Positions 37,113 through 47,114 of a stretch of 64,000 bases of DNA are shown here, in pieces (position 1 is the first letter of the stretch; the number at the start of each line of letters is the position of its first letter). The position numbers and the translations under genes were made by a program. The stretch comes from Deltaproteobacteria bacterium (lineage in GTDB: Bacteria > Desulfobacterota > Desulfobacteria > Desulfobacterales > UBA2156): the NCBI GenBank assembly GCA_019309485.1, contig JAFDGC010000004.1:32048-96047 (forward strand), given 5' to 3'. Below the pieces are notes generated by a model. The model had not been told where the DNA came from, made no database searches, and was given only the letters and a program-made list of their open reading frames with translations.

Positions 37113-37790
37113 TTATCCGGTTGTTCCCGATGCTTTTTCTTCGATCCGCGCCCTGAGCCACTCGAGCCACGGCGTCATCCCCTCGCCGGTCTTGGCCGAA
37201 AGGGTGAACACCGGCATCTCCGGACGGATATTCAGGATGTTGGCCCTGGCCTGATCCAGGTCATAATCCAGATGCGGCAACAGGTCCGATTTGTTGATGA
37301 CCGCCGCATGACATGTGCGAAACATGAGAGGGTATTTCAGGGGCTTGTCTTCTCCCTCCGTGACGCTCATCACCACCACCCGGCTGTCTTCTCCGATGTC
37401 GAATTCAGCCGGGCACACCAGGTTCCCTACGTTTTCCACAAAAAGGAGCCGAATCCCGGCAAGGTCCATTTCCTGGGCCGCCTTTTCCACCACATGGGCC
37501 GCCAAGTGACACTCCCCGCCGAATGCGTCCGTATTGATCTGGGACACCGGAACGCCGCACCGGGCCAGGCGGTCCGCATCATGGGTGGTGCAGATGTCCC
37601 CCACGATCACCGCACAGGGAATCTTTTTGGAAAAATCGGCGAGCGTCCTTTCCAAAAGCGCCGTCTTTCCGGACCCCGGAGAACTCATGACGTTGATCAC
37701 ATATACGCCTTTTTGGGAAAAAAGACGCCGGTTCTCTTCGGCCATTTTTTCGTTGACGCTCAACACCTTCCGAACCACCTTGATTTCCAT
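37113..37790 (-). CDS. hypB: Hydrogenase nickel-incorporation GTPase HypB
   Basis: GTPase delivering nickel to [NiFe]-hydrogenase precursors. The 225 residues have P-loop SSPGSGKTALLE, the metal-binding G-domain residues in GECHLAAH and NLVCPAEFD, and NKSDLLPH as G4. The histidine-rich N-terminal nickel store seen in some bacteria is missing. It follows hypA by three bases. Confidence 0.95.
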   Translation of the reverse strand: MEIKVVRKVLSVNEKMAEENRRLFSQKGVYVINVMSSPGSGKTALLERTLADFSKKIPCAVIVGDICTTHDADRLARCGVPVSQINTDAFGGECHLAAHVVEKAAQEMDLAGIRLLFVENVGNLVCPAEFDIGEDSRVVVMSVTEGEDKPLKYPLMFRTCHAAVINKSDLLPHLDYDLDQARANILNIRPEMPVFTLSAKTGEGMTPWLEWLRARIEEKASGTTG

Positions 37791-37793
37791 CTT

Positions 37794-38171
37794 CTATTTT
37801 CCCCCGTTTGCGTGGGCATCGTCTTCATCTTCGATCTCAATGGCCTCGATGTCAAGTTCCCGGCCCGAAATAAGCATCAATTTGCCGCTGCCGCATGCCG
37901 GGCAGGAAAAGGAAGGACTCTCCAGGGTCCACTCCCCGGCGCATTCTTGGCAACGGGCCACCACCGGCGTTTCTTCAATGCAGAGCACGGCACCGTTAAG
38001 CGGCGTATCCCGGGAAACGATGTCAAAGCAGAATCGAAGACTTTCGGCAACGACGGCGGTGAGCTTTCCGATTTTCAGGCGGACACTGTGGACTTTTGCC
38101 CCCTTCAGGGCTTCCGGAATGGATTGAGAAGCGATTTCAATGATCTCCATCGCGATCCCCATCTCATGCAC
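37794..38171 (-). CDS. hypA: Hydrogenase nickel-incorporation protein HypA
   Basis: Nickel metallochaperone acting with HypB. From a GTG at 38171 the protein reads (M)HEMGIAMEI, placing the nickel-binding histidine at position 2 as the family requires. The zinc site is CQECAGEW...CPACGSG (about residues 74-97). The tail is acidic ([14 protein letters not shown]). A frame open to 38300 would run into sucD and bury the essential N-terminus. The GTG lies inside the sucD stop region (eight-base overlap), so translation is likely coupled to sucD. Confidence 0.93.
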   Translation of the reverse strand: MHEMGIAMEIIEIASQSIPEALKGAKVHSVRLKIGKLTAVVAESLRFCFDIVSRDTPLNGAVLCIEETPVVARCQECAGEWTLESPSFSCPACGSGKLMLISGRELDIEAIEIEDEDDAHANGGK

Positions 38172-39042
38172 GGCCGAATACCTCGGCGCAAAATTCCCCC
38201 AGCGTTCCCAGATCTTCACAAACGTGGATCCCGCTTTTCCGCATGGCGGCAATCTTGACTTCGGCAGTGCCGCTCCCGCCGCTGATGATGGCCCCCGCAT
38301 GTCCCATGCGCCGCCCGGGGGGCGCCGTCAAACCGGCGATGAACCCCACCACCGGTTTGGAAAAACGCGTTTCGATGAACCGGGCTGTTTCTTCTTCGGC
38401 AGTGCCGCCGATTTCGCCTACGATCACCACCCCTTTCGTTTCCGGGTCTGTTTCAAAGGCTTCCAGACAGTCGATGAAGGTGGTGCCGTTGACGGGATCC
38501 CCCCCGATGCCGATGCAGGTGGTCTGCCCGATCCCCTGCAACGTCAACTGGTAGACCACCTCGTAGGTCAGGGTCCCGGAACGGGAAATCACCCCGATGG
38601 GCCCCCCGGGCTTGTGAATGGGACCCGGCATAATCCCCACCTTGGCCTCTCCCGGAGTGATGATCCCCGGGCAGTTGGGCCCGATGAGGCGCACGGGTTT
38701 TCCCGAAAGGTAATTTTTGACTTTCATCATATCCAACACCGGGATCCCTTCGGTGATGGTCACCACCGTCCGGATCCCGGCATCCACGGCTTCCATTACA
38801 GCCTCGGCGGCAAACGCCGGGGGGACGAAAATCAGAGAGCAGTCGGCGCCGGTGCGATCCACGGCCTCCTGCACCGTATTGAAGACCGGGATGCAGTCCA
38901 TTTCCTGCCCGCCTTTTCCGGGCGTCACGCCGGCCACCACCCGGGTTCCATAGGCCACACAATGCCGGGTGTGAAACTGACCTTCTTTCCCGGTGATCCC
39001 CTGGACCAGCACCCGTGTCTTTGCATTGACAAAAATGCTCAC
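38164..39042 (-). CDS. sucD: Succinyl-CoA synthetase alpha subunit
   Basis: Makes ATP (or GTP) from succinyl-CoA with SucC. The 292 residues have the CoA-binding [13 protein letters not shown], the [13 protein letters not shown] segment, and the phosphohistidine loop [17 protein letters not shown] near residue 250. It links the mutase product to succinate dehydrogenase in propionate oxidation. It starts 18 bases after the end of sucC. Confidence 0.96.
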   Translation of the reverse strand: MSIFVNAKTRVLVQGITGKEGQFHTRHCVAYGTRVVAGVTPGKGGQEMDCIPVFNTVQEAVDRTGADCSLIFVPPAFAAEAVMEAVDAGIRTVVTITEGIPVLDMMKVKNYLSGKPVRLIGPNCPGIITPGEAKVGIMPGPIHKPGGPIGVISRSGTLTYEVVYQLTLQGIGQTTCIGIGGDPVNGTTFIDCLEAFETDPETKGVVIVGEIGGTAEEETARFIETRFSKPVVGFIAGLTAPPGRRMGHAGAIISGGSGTAEVKIAAMRKSGIHVCEDLGTLGEFCAEVFGRA

Positions 39043-39060
39043 GCCTTCCCCCTTGGCCGA

Positions 39061-40221
39061 TCAGGCCACCAGTTCGGCCACCTTGGCAGCGGCGTCCTTC
39101 AAATCCACCGCCGTGATCAGGTTCAGGCCGGATTCCGCAAGAATGCGCCGGCCTTCCTCCACATTGGTGCCTTCCATCCGCACCACCACCGGGACCGTGA
39201 TCCCGGTCTTTTTCGCCGCCTGCACCACCCCCTCCGCCAGGACATCGCACCGGAGAATCCCGCCGAAGATGTTGATCAAGATGCCTTTGACCTTTTCATC
39301 ACTTAATATGATCCGAAATCCGTTTTCCACCATCTCCGTGGAAGCACCGCCCCCCACGTCCAAAAAGTTGGCCGGCTCCCCCCCGGCCCGCTTGATGAGA
39401 TCCATGGTGGCCATGGCCAATCCCGCGCCGTTGACCATGTTGCCGATGTTGCCGTCCAGGTTGATGTAATTGAGATTGTACTTGGAAGCCTCGATTTCCA
39501 GGGGGTCCTCTTCGGTCAAATCCCGGTATTCCAAAAGATCCGGGTGCCGGAACAAGGCGCTGTCGTCGAAGTTGATCTTGGCGTCCAAGGCCACCAGCCG
39601 CTGGCCGGCGGTGAGGACCAGGGGATTGATTTCCACGAGAGAACAATCGTAGTCCACGAAAAGCCGATACAATCGGGGGAGCATGGCCAAAAAGGGCTTC
39701 ATGGCTTCTTTTGGCAGCCCCAGGGCGTAAGCCGCCTGCCGGCAGTGGTAGGCGCGGATCCCGTCGAGGGGGTTGATATAAACCTTGACGATCTTTTCCG
39801 GTGTTTTTGCAGCCACGGTCTCAATGTCCATCCCCCCGGCCCGGCTGGCCATGACCACGATTTTCGCTGTGGACCGGTCGGCGATGATGGATAAATAAAG
39901 TTCTTCGGCGATGGCAAGGCCTTCTTCCACCAGGACTTTGCCCACACGCCGGCCCTGGGATCCGGTCTGATGGGTCACCAGGGTCGTCCCGATCATTTTT
40001 TGAACGATCTGATCCACCTCCTTCAAAGACCGGGCCAGTTGGACGCCGCCCCCTTTTCCCCGCCCCCCGGCATGGATCTGGGCTTTGACCACCACCGGAA
40101 ACCCGGAGAGCCGGCCCGCGGTTTCAACCGCAGTTTCGACATCGAATGCCACCCCTCCGTCTGGAACGGGAACCTCGTATTTTCTAAAGAGCCCCTTGGC
40201 CTGGTATTCGTGGATCTTCAT
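39061..40221 (-). CDS. sucC: Succinyl-CoA synthetase beta subunit
   Basis: ATP-grasp subunit binding nucleotide and succinate. The 386 residues start MKIHEYQAKGLFRKYEVPVP. They contain KAQIHAGGRGKGGGV, VEINPLVLT (metal site), DGNIGNMVNGAGLAM, and ILINIFGGILRCD near the C-terminus. Full length; operon with sucD. Confidence 0.96.
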   Translation of the reverse strand: MKIHEYQAKGLFRKYEVPVPDGGVAFDVETAVETAGRLSGFPVVVKAQIHAGGRGKGGGVQLARSLKEVDQIVQKMIGTTLVTHQTGSQGRRVGKVLVEEGLAIAEELYLSIIADRSTAKIVVMASRAGGMDIETVAAKTPEKIVKVYINPLDGIRAYHCRQAAYALGLPKEAMKPFLAMLPRLYRLFVDYDCSLVEINPLVLTAGQRLVALDAKINFDDSALFRHPDLLEYRDLTEEDPLEIEASKYNLNYINLDGNIGNMVNGAGLAMATMDLIKRAGGEPANFLDVGGGASTEMVENGFRIILSDEKVKGILINIFGGILRCDVLAEGVVQAAKKTGITVPVVVRMEGTNVEEGRRILAESGLNLITAVDLKDAAAKVAELVA

Positions 40222-40289
40222 GGATCATTCCTCTCGGGGTCTTTCCCTGCCAAAATCCGGCCTTGATCACCTCGACAGTAGAACGCATA

Positions 40290-42335
40290 TTACCCGATGA
40301 CGCAAAGGACGTCGTTTTTGGCCACCGAGTCACCGGACTGGAAATTGAGGGACTTGATCGTGCCCGAAACGGGTGCCGGCAGGGCGTTTTCCATCTTCAT
40401 GGCCTCCAGAATCACCACCGTCTCCCCTTCGGTCACGCTGTCTCCCACCTGTTTTTTGTAATTCACGATCATCCCGGGCATTGGGGCTTTCAAGGGTGTC
40501 CCCTCCCCAGCGGCCGCCGCTTTGGGGGGCTCCGCCGCCTTGAGGGGTTCGGGCGCCGATGGTTTGGCCGCCGGTGCCGGGGCGGGCGCCGGGGGAGGCG
40601 TGCTCCGGGGTGGCGACACCGGTCCCGGAGGCGGCATGGCCGGCATCGTGGGCATCTGGGCCGGCATCTGCTGGATATAACGGATCACCGGAGACTCGCC
40701 CACTTCATCCACGCCGACTTCGAAATACTCACCGTCAATGAACACATTGAAGGTGCGGGCGTTTTCGCTCTTGGGCGGGGCTTCTTTTGCGGGTTTTTCC
40801 ACCAGTTCGCCTGCCAGGGCCTTTTTGATCAATGTCTCCCGGGCCTTGACCTGCTCCAGGGTAATGGGCCGCACTTCGGCGGGCGGTTCTTCTTTGCCGT
40901 ATTTCCATTTCAAGAATCGCTTCCCGGTCACCGGGTACAGGGCGTACAGGACCAGGTCGTCCATGTCCACGGCCAGATCGCCGATTTCGGCCTTGGCTTT
41001 TTCCAGTTCCGGTTCCAGGACCTCCGCCGGCCGGCAGGTGATGGGTTCTTCCCCCCGGGGGTATCCTTTGAGGGCTTTCTTTTGCACTTCCGGATCGATG
41101 GGGACGGCGGTCTTGCCGTAAAGGCCGTAGCAAAGATCCTTCACCTGGTCCGTGATCATCTTGTAGCGTTCTTCGGGGGTGTCGAACAAGACGTTGTTCA
41201 CCGTCTGGATCCCCACGATCTGGCTGGTGGGGGTGACGAGAGGGATCTGACCCAGTTCTTTTCTCACCCGCGGGAGTTCCCGGTAGACATCATCGATCTT
41301 GTCCAGGGCATCCATCTGCTTGAGCTGGTTGACCAGATTCGACAGCATCCCTCCAGGAGTCTGGTGCAACAAAACGTTGATGTCGATGATGCTCATCTTG
41401 GAGTCATCCAGGAGGTGCTTGTATTTGGGCATCACCTCTTTTTCGAGTTTTTCGTTGATGGCCGCCAGGTGCTTGATGTCGAATCCCGTATCGCGGTTGG
41501 TGCCCAGCAGGGTCATGACCAACGGTTCGATGGCCGGGTGGGACGTTCGATAGGCGTACGGCGACATGCAGGTGTCCACGATGTCCACCCCCGCCTCCAC
41601 AGCTTTCAGCTGGCTCATGGCCGACATCCCTGATGTGAAGTGGCTGTGCAGGTGCACGGGGGCCTTGACGGCCGCCTTCAAGGCCTTGACGATGACGTAG
41701 GCGTCGTAGGGCGCGATGAGGCCGGCCATGTCTTTGACGCAGATGCTGTCCGCCCCCATGGATTCCAGGTCCCTGGCCTTGTTGACGTAATAATCGAGGT
41801 CGTAAACCTCTCCTCCCAGCCGGGGTTCGGTCAGGGAATAGCAGATACACCCCTGGAAATGTTTTCCCGAGGCCTTGATGACCGGGACCACCGTCTCGAA
41901 ATTCCGGTAATCGTTGAGGGCGTCGAAGGTCCGGAAGATGTCCATGCCGTTTTCCACGGCCCGCTCCACAAAAGCCTTGGCCACGTCATCGGCATAGTTC
42001 CGGTACCCCACCAGGTTCTGTCCCCGCAGGAGCATGGAAAAGGGGGTTTTCTTGATGTAGCGTTTCAGGGTCCGGATGCGCTCCCACGGGTCTTCATTCA
42101 AGAACCGGTGCATGGTGTCAAACGTCGCTCCGCCCCATATTTCCATGGCCCAGAAGCCCACCTCGTCCATCATCTCCGCCACCGGGATCATGTCCTCGGT
42201 ACGTCCCCGGGTGGCAAAGAGGGACTGGTGGCCGTCCCGAAGGGTCAGGTCTTCCACTTTCAGCGGGTTTTCCGCCTCCGGGCGTTCTTTTTCATAATTC
42301 ATGGCGGTCATTTTCACTTGATTATGATCGGTCAT
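40290..42335 (-). CDS. Biotin-dependent carboxyltransferase: pyruvate carboxylase B / transcarboxylase 5S fused to biotin carrier
   Basis: A 681-residue protein with a DRE-TIM carboxyltransferase domain (about 25-300; LTLRDGHQSLFATR, catalytic-site KDMAGLIAPYDA, HLHSHFTSGMS). The PYC/OadA conserved region follows to about 500, then a long proline/alanine linker (about 580-615), then a biotinyl domain with the target lysine in LEAMKMENAL. It equals the 5S plus 1.3S subunits of propionibacterial transcarboxylase, or an OadA. No OadB-type sodium pump is adjacent, which favours transcarboxylase or carboxylase use. The ATG at 42335 follows GAAGGAAAG; the frame is open to 42404. Confidence 0.88.
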   Translation of the reverse strand: MTDHNQVKMTAMNYEKERPEAENPLKVEDLTLRDGHQSLFATRGRTEDMIPVAEMMDEVGFWAMEIWGGATFDTMHRFLNEDPWERIRTLKRYIKKTPFSMLLRGQNLVGYRNYADDVAKAFVERAVENGMDIFRTFDALNDYRNFETVVPVIKASGKHFQGCICYSLTEPRLGGEVYDLDYYVNKARDLESMGADSICVKDMAGLIAPYDAYVIVKALKAAVKAPVHLHSHFTSGMSAMSQLKAVEAGVDIVDTCMSPYAYRTSHPAIEPLVMTLLGTNRDTGFDIKHLAAINEKLEKEVMPKYKHLLDDSKMSIIDINVLLHQTPGGMLSNLVNQLKQMDALDKIDDVYRELPRVRKELGQIPLVTPTSQIVGIQTVNNVLFDTPEERYKMITDQVKDLCYGLYGKTAVPIDPEVQKKALKGYPRGEEPITCRPAEVLEPELEKAKAEIGDLAVDMDDLVLYALYPVTGKRFLKWKYGKEEPPAEVRPITLEQVKARETLIKKALAGELVEKPAKEAPPKSENARTFNVFIDGEYFEVGVDEVGESPVIRYIQQMPAQMPTMPAMPPPGPVSPPRSTPPPAPAPAPAAKPSAPEPLKAAEPPKAAAAGEGTPLKAPMPGMIVNYKKQVGDSVTEGETVVILEAMKMENALPAPVSGTIKSLNFQSGDSVAKNDVLCVIG

Positions 42336-42435
42336 CTTTCCTTCTCCCTTTATTCGTGTCGGGGTCAAGGGGTAGAGGATCCAAGAGGCCGGGTGAAGCC
42401 TCACTCGAACCCTCGAACCCTTTAACCCTATTTTA

Positions 42436-42636
42436 TTATCGGTGGTAAGCCTTCATCAGCATCTGGAGGCGCATCTGCATCTGGTCCTGGCGCCCGCTGA
42501 ACCGCCACGGGCTGAAAGGTTCCGCCGGCGGCTTTGCCGGCACCGGCATGGATTGGAACACCAGGGCTTCTTCTTCCGTCTGGATATACGCCTTCACGGC
42601 AGCCATCACCGCCGCAACCTTTTTCGGATCCTTCAT
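42436..42636 (-). CDS. Small protein between carboxyltransferase subunits (OadG/AccE-like)
   Basis: A 66-residue protein beginning MKDPKKVAAVMAAVKAYIQT. It has an acidic TEEEA segment and a proline-rich, basic C-terminus (VPAKPPAEPFSPWRFSGRQ). The AAVKAYI-xTEEE pattern resembles small soluble accessory subunits of biotin-dependent (de)carboxylases, such as the OadG tail or AccE. GGAG lies six bases before the ATG. It sits between the 12S-like and 5S-like genes, which supports a structural role in that enzyme. The family assignment is tentative. Confidence 0.62.
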   Translation of the reverse strand: MKDPKKVAAVMAAVKAYIQTEEEALVFQSMPVPAKPPAEPFSPWRFSGRQDQMQMRLQMLMKAYHR

Positions 42637-42686
42637 GCTTTGCTCCAAGGTCTTTTTGTACCTGAATATGCCGCTTGAATTCTTCG

Positions 42687-44240
42687 TTACACCGGAATAT
42701 TGCCGTGCTTTTTGGGCGGCCTCAGTTCGCGTTTGGCGCACATGATCTCCAGCGCGTCGATGAGGCGCGGCCGCGTCTCGCTGGGTTCGATGACTGCATC
42801 GATGTATCCCCGGTTGGCCGCCCGATACGGATTGGAGAAAAGATTTTCATAGGCTTCAATCTTTTCTTTTCGTTTGGCCGCCGGATCTTCGGCATCCTTG
42901 ATCTCCTTGCGGTGAATAATGTTGGTCGCTCCGGCGGCGCCCATGACGGCAATCTCCGCCGTGGGCCAGGCAAAACTCATGTCCGCACCCAAGTCTCGGG
43001 AGCACATGGCCAGGTAGGATCCGCCGTAGTCCTTGCGGGTCACCAGGAGAAACTTGGGAACGGTGGCCTCCGAATAACACCACAAGAGCTTGGCCCCGTG
43101 CCGGATGATGCCGCCCCATTCCTGCTGGCTCCCCGGAAGGTATCCGGGAACATCGGCGATGGTGAGTATGGGGATGTTGAAGGCGTCGCAGAACCGGATG
43201 AACCGGGTGGCCTTGTCCGACGCATCGATATCGAGGCAGCCCGCCAGAACCTGGGGTTGGTTCGCGATAATCCCGATGCTCCGACCGTTGAGCCGGGCGA
43301 ACCCCACGATCATGTTGCGGGCATAATACTGGTGAGGCTCGAAAAATTCGCCGTTGTCGACAATGGCGGCGATTACCGCCTTCATGTCGTAGGATTGATT
43401 GGGGCTGTCCGGGATCATCCGGTTCAACTCCGGGGCCGTGCGCTTCGGATTGTCCCCCGTTTCCATCCGCGGGGGGTCTTCCATGTTGTTGGATGGAAGA
43501 TACGATAAAAGCCTCTGGATTTGGGCGATGGCGTCTTCATCATTCTCGCACGCAAAATGCGCCACCCCGCTTTTCTCGTTGTGGGTCATGGCGCCCCCCA
43601 GCTCTTCGAATGTGATCTCCTCGCCGGTCACGGCCTTGATGACCTCCGGACCCGTGATGAACATGTAGCTGGTGTTTTTCACCATGAAGACCCAGTCCGT
43701 CATGGCCGGGGAATAGACCGCGCCGCCCGCCGTGGGCCCCATGATGGCCGAAACCTGAGGGATGACACCGGAAGCCAGTGAATTGCGGTAAAAAATCTGG
43801 CCGTATCCGGAAAGGGCGTCCACTCCCTCCTGGATCCGGGCCCCCCCCGAGTCGTTGAATCCCACAAAGGGCGTCCCCGCTTTCAGGGCCAGATCCATGA
43901 CTTTACATATTTTTTTGGCGTGCATCTCTCCGAGGCTGCCGGCCCGGGAGGTGAAGTCCTGGGAAAAGGCGAATACGGGCCTCCCGGCCACAAGCCCGTG
44001 GCCGGTGATGACCCCGTCCGAGGGAATATCCACCTTTTCCATGCCGAAATTGGTGCACCGGTGCCGCACGAACATGTCGATCTCCCGGAACGTCCCCCGG
44101 TCGAAAAGGCGCGCCAGGCGGTCCCGGGCGGTCAATTTCCCCTTTTCCTTGTGACGGGCCACCGCCTTTTCTCCGCCCATCTCCAGGATTTTGGCCTGTT
44201 TTTCCTTTAACTCCCTGATTTTATCTTCCACGATACCCAT
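42687..44240 (-). CDS. Methylmalonyl-CoA carboxyltransferase 12S-type / propionyl-CoA carboxylase beta subunit
   Basis: Carboxyltransferase acting on propionyl-CoA and methylmalonyl-CoA. The 517 residues have the crotonase-like halves with oxyanion glycines (NDSGGARIQEG, SAIMGPTAGGAVYSPA and SYLAMCSRDLGAD). The order and the C-terminal RPPKKHGNIPV closely follow the 12S subunit of Propionibacterium transcarboxylase. Together with 40290-42335 it would interconvert propionyl-CoA plus oxaloacetate with methylmalonyl-CoA plus pyruvate. Confidence 0.92.
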   Translation of the reverse strand: MGIVEDKIRELKEKQAKILEMGGEKAVARHKEKGKLTARDRLARLFDRGTFREIDMFVRHRCTNFGMEKVDIPSDGVITGHGLVAGRPVFAFSQDFTSRAGSLGEMHAKKICKVMDLALKAGTPFVGFNDSGGARIQEGVDALSGYGQIFYRNSLASGVIPQVSAIMGPTAGGAVYSPAMTDWVFMVKNTSYMFITGPEVIKAVTGEEITFEELGGAMTHNEKSGVAHFACENDEDAIAQIQRLLSYLPSNNMEDPPRMETGDNPKRTAPELNRMIPDSPNQSYDMKAVIAAIVDNGEFFEPHQYYARNMIVGFARLNGRSIGIIANQPQVLAGCLDIDASDKATRFIRFCDAFNIPILTIADVPGYLPGSQQEWGGIIRHGAKLLWCYSEATVPKFLLVTRKDYGGSYLAMCSRDLGADMSFAWPTAEIAVMGAAGATNIIHRKEIKDAEDPAAKRKEKIEAYENLFSNPYRAANRGYIDAVIEPSETRPRLIDALEIMCAKRELRPPKKHGNIPV

Positions 44241-44565
44241 TTCTCGATTCCCTTTCCTGGTGCTTTCCGGCCCGTTTATTTAAATCGTCTCACCGGGCCT
44301 GATTGCCGGACGCAAACCCTGTCTCCGGCCGTGAACCGGCAGTGGCGCCCTCCCACCCTGAAGGGCGGGGCGCGCCGATAAGGAAAACGCCTATTTTAAG
44401 ATGGCCTTTGCCGCCGGGACCGTATTTGCAGCGGCCCGATATTCGAAAAGTGTTGAAAATGATGAAAAAGCCGCAAATTGTCAATAAAAAAATCCTCGTC
44501 CGGATCCGAAAAAAAGGTTGGCAGGGGTGTTCAAAGAAACCGATGCTGTCTTTCAACGATCGCTT
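44241..44565 (-). other. 325 bp structured intergenic region between mutase and carboxyltransferase genes
   Basis: No gene is supported. On the minus strand a strong imperfect hairpin (GGCGC...GCGCC, about 44336-44373) is followed by a second pairing, TGCCGG with CCGGCA (about 44304-44341). Nearby words are CGCCACTG and GCCGGAGAC. A TTGACA (44479-44484) with poor -10 candidates at 16-18 bases may start transcription toward the carboxyltransferase. This could be a leader RNA or attenuator; the family is not recognised. Confidence 0.45.
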
Positions 44566-46701
44566 TTACCGCCTTTTTTCCAGTGCATCCAGGACGTCAT
44601 GGGCGGATTCCACAATGGGAGTACCGGGTCCGAAAATGCCCGCCACCACGTTGGACGTGTTGTACAGGAAATCATAGTCGGCGGGCGGAATCACGCCCCC
44701 CACCACCACCAGGATCTCCCGGCCCCCTTCCTTTTCAAGGGCTTCAACCAGCTTGGGAACCAGGATCTTATGGGCGGCGGTCAGCGAGGAAACCCCCACC
44801 ACATGGACATCGTTTTCCACGGCCATTTTGGCCGCCTCTTCCGGTGTTTGGAACATGGGGGCCAGATCCACGTCAAAACCCAAGTCCGCAAACGCCGTGG
44901 CGATCACCTTGATCCCCCGGTCGTGGCCGTCCTGGCCGAGCTTGGTCAGCAGAATTCGGGGGCGTCTCCCCTCTTTTTCGGCGAAGGTTTCGGTGCGTTT
45001 CCGCACCGCCTCGATCTTTTCGCCGTCTCCGTACTCCGCGGCATAAACACCCGAAATACAGTGCGTCGTTGCCTTGTAGCGGCCGAATACCTTTTCCATG
45101 GCGTCCGATACCTCCCCCACCGTGGCCCGGAGCCGGATTGCGGGAATGCACGCATCCAGGAGGTTCCCTTTCCCCTCGGCGCAACGGGTGATGGCCTCCA
45201 GGGCCTGTTTCACTGCGGCATTGTCCCGGGAAGCCCGAATCTTTTGAATGCTTTCGATTTGTTCGTCCCGCACCGTGGTGGGCACTTCCAGCACGTCCAC
45301 TGTCGGTTTTTCCTCCAGGCGGTATTTATTCACCCCCACGATGACCTCTTTCCCCTGATCGATGCGTGCCTGCCGCTTGGCGGCCACTTCTTCGATCCTC
45401 AGCTTGGGCATCCCCGTTTCGATAGCCTTGGCCATCCCTCCGAGGGCCTCTACTTCATCGATCACCTTTCGCGCCGCCCGGACGATCTCGTCGGTCAATG
45501 CCTCCACATAGTAGGATCCGCCCAAAGGATCCGCCACGTGACAGATATGGGACTCCTCCTGAATGACAAGCTGGGTGTTCCGGGCGATCCGGGCCGAAAA
45601 ATCGGTGGGGAGGCTCACCGCTTCGTCAAAGGAATTGGTGTGCAGGGATTGGGTGCCGCCGAGGACGGCGGCCAAGGCCTCGAGGGTGGTTCGGACGATG
45701 TTGTTATACGGGTCCTGCTCGGTGAGGCTCCATCCCGATGTCTGGACATGGGTCCGGAGCATGGTGGACCGGGGGTTCTTGGGTTCAAAGCGGCTGATGA
45801 GCTCATGCCATAAGAACCGGGCCGCCCGGAGCATGGCGATCTCCATGAAAAAGTGCATTCCCACCCCGAAGAAAAAGGAAAGGCGCGGGGCAAAAGCATC
45901 AATGTCCAGGCCGGCTTTCAGGGCCGCCCGCACGTACTCCAGGCCGTCGGCAAGGGTGAAGGCGCATTGGAGCACGGAGTCGGCGCCGGCTTCCATCATG
46001 TGGTACCCGCTGATACTTACCGTGTTGAATTTGGGCATCTTTTCGGAACAAAAGGCGATGATGTCCGACACGATCCGCATGGAGGGTTCCGGGGGGTAGA
46101 TATAGGTGTTCCGGGTCAGATATTCTTTCAAAATATCGTTTTGGATGGTTCCGGTGAGTTGCTCCGGAGAAACCCCCTGTTCCTCGGCGGCCACGATATA
46201 TCCTGCCATGATGGGAAGCACCGCCCCGTTCATGGTCATGGAGACGCTCATCTCGTCCAGAGGAATCTGATCGAACAGGATCTTCATGTCCTCCACCGAG
46301 TCGATGGCCACCCCGGCTTTCCCGACATCCCCGATGACCCGGGGGTTGTCGGAGTCAAACCCCCGGTGGGTGGGCAGATCAAAGGCCACCGAAAGCCCTT
46401 TTTGGCCGGCGGCCAGGTTTCGCCGGTAAAAGGCGTTGGATTCGCGGGCGGTGGAGAAACCGGCGTACTGCCGGATGGTCCAGGGCCGGCCGGCGTACAT
46501 GGTGGCCATGGGACCCCGCACATAGGGCTGAAGACCCGGCAGGGTGTTCACATGGGGCATCCCTTCAATGTCTTCGGCGGCATAAAGGGTCTGGATGAGA
46601 ATGCCTTCCGGGGAGGGCCAGTGCAGCGACTCCACGGGTTTTCCTTTCATCTGTTTTTCCGCCAGTGCTTTCCACTTTTCAAATTCCGGGTGTTTGGACA
46701 T
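44566..46701 (-). CDS. Adenosylcobalamin-dependent methylmalonyl-CoA mutase
   Basis: Rearranges (R)-methylmalonyl-CoA to succinyl-CoA by a radical mechanism. The 711 residues have the substrate-barrel signature [20 protein letters not shown] and [12 protein letters not shown] (about 90-140). The C-terminal B12 domain (about 580-711) holds the cobalt-ligand motif DGHDRG near residue 590 and [12 protein letters not shown]. The ATG at 46701 follows GGAAG; the longer frame to 46770 is rejected. Single-chain, full-length homologue of ScpA/MutB. No MeaB chaperone gene is in the window. Confidence 0.96.
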   Translation of the reverse strand: MSKHPEFEKWKALAEKQMKGKPVESLHWPSPEGILIQTLYAAEDIEGMPHVNTLPGLQPYVRGPMATMYAGRPWTIRQYAGFSTARESNAFYRRNLAAGQKGLSVAFDLPTHRGFDSDNPRVIGDVGKAGVAIDSVEDMKILFDQIPLDEMSVSMTMNGAVLPIMAGYIVAAEEQGVSPEQLTGTIQNDILKEYLTRNTYIYPPEPSMRIVSDIIAFCSEKMPKFNTVSISGYHMMEAGADSVLQCAFTLADGLEYVRAALKAGLDIDAFAPRLSFFFGVGMHFFMEIAMLRAARFLWHELISRFEPKNPRSTMLRTHVQTSGWSLTEQDPYNNIVRTTLEALAAVLGGTQSLHTNSFDEAVSLPTDFSARIARNTQLVIQEESHICHVADPLGGSYYVEALTDEIVRAARKVIDEVEALGGMAKAIETGMPKLRIEEVAAKRQARIDQGKEVIVGVNKYRLEEKPTVDVLEVPTTVRDEQIESIQKIRASRDNAAVKQALEAITRCAEGKGNLLDACIPAIRLRATVGEVSDAMEKVFGRYKATTHCISGVYAAEYGDGEKIEAVRKRTETFAEKEGRRPRILLTKLGQDGHDRGIKVIATAFADLGFDVDLAPMFQTPEEAAKMAVENDVHVVGVSSLTAAHKILVPKLVEALEKEGGREILVVVGGVIPPADYDFLYNTSNVVAGIFGPGTPIVESAHDVLDALEKRR

Positions 46702-46769
46702 GCTGAACTTCCTTTCTAAGCACAAAAATCTTTCCCACCGATGGACTTCGCCCCTTTTTTTGGGCGCCA

Positions 46770-47054
46770 TCAGTGCTCATAAGCGTGGTACTCGGTTTGG
46801 AATCCGATGATGTGATCGATTTTTTCCTGAAGCGAAAGGCGTTGGGGGCTCTTGGCCCAGCCTTCCCAATCCGCCAGGGAACGCCAGGTGCTGATGACCA
46901 GATACTCCTCAGGAGCATCGAGGCTTTTCATCGTCTCTCCGTAGATATAGCCCGACTGCTTCGAGGCCATGGATCGCATTTGATCAAGAAGGGGCATCAA
47001 TTCCTGCACCTTGTCTTCCGGCACCCGTCTTTTGATCATGATTTTTACAGCCAT
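46770..47054 (-). CDS. Antibiotic biosynthesis monooxygenase (ABM)-like small protein
   Basis: A 94-residue ferredoxin-fold protein starting [20 protein letters not shown], with the conserved SGYIYGETM and [19 protein letters not shown] segments of the ABM/dimeric alpha-beta barrel family. Members range from monooxygenases to haem-handling or orphan proteins. It lies between sdhB and the mutase on the same strand. Its function here is unknown. Confidence 0.78.
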   Translation of the reverse strand: MAVKIMIKRRVPEDKVQELMPLLDQMRSMASKQSGYIYGETMKSLDAPEEYLVISTWRSLADWEGWAKSPQRLSLQEKIDHIIGFQTEYHAYEH

Positions 47055-47114
47055 CTTCTCGTCTCCTTGGGCCTGCGGCCGGATTCCTCCGGGCTTAAGA
47101 CCGGGATCCGGTTT

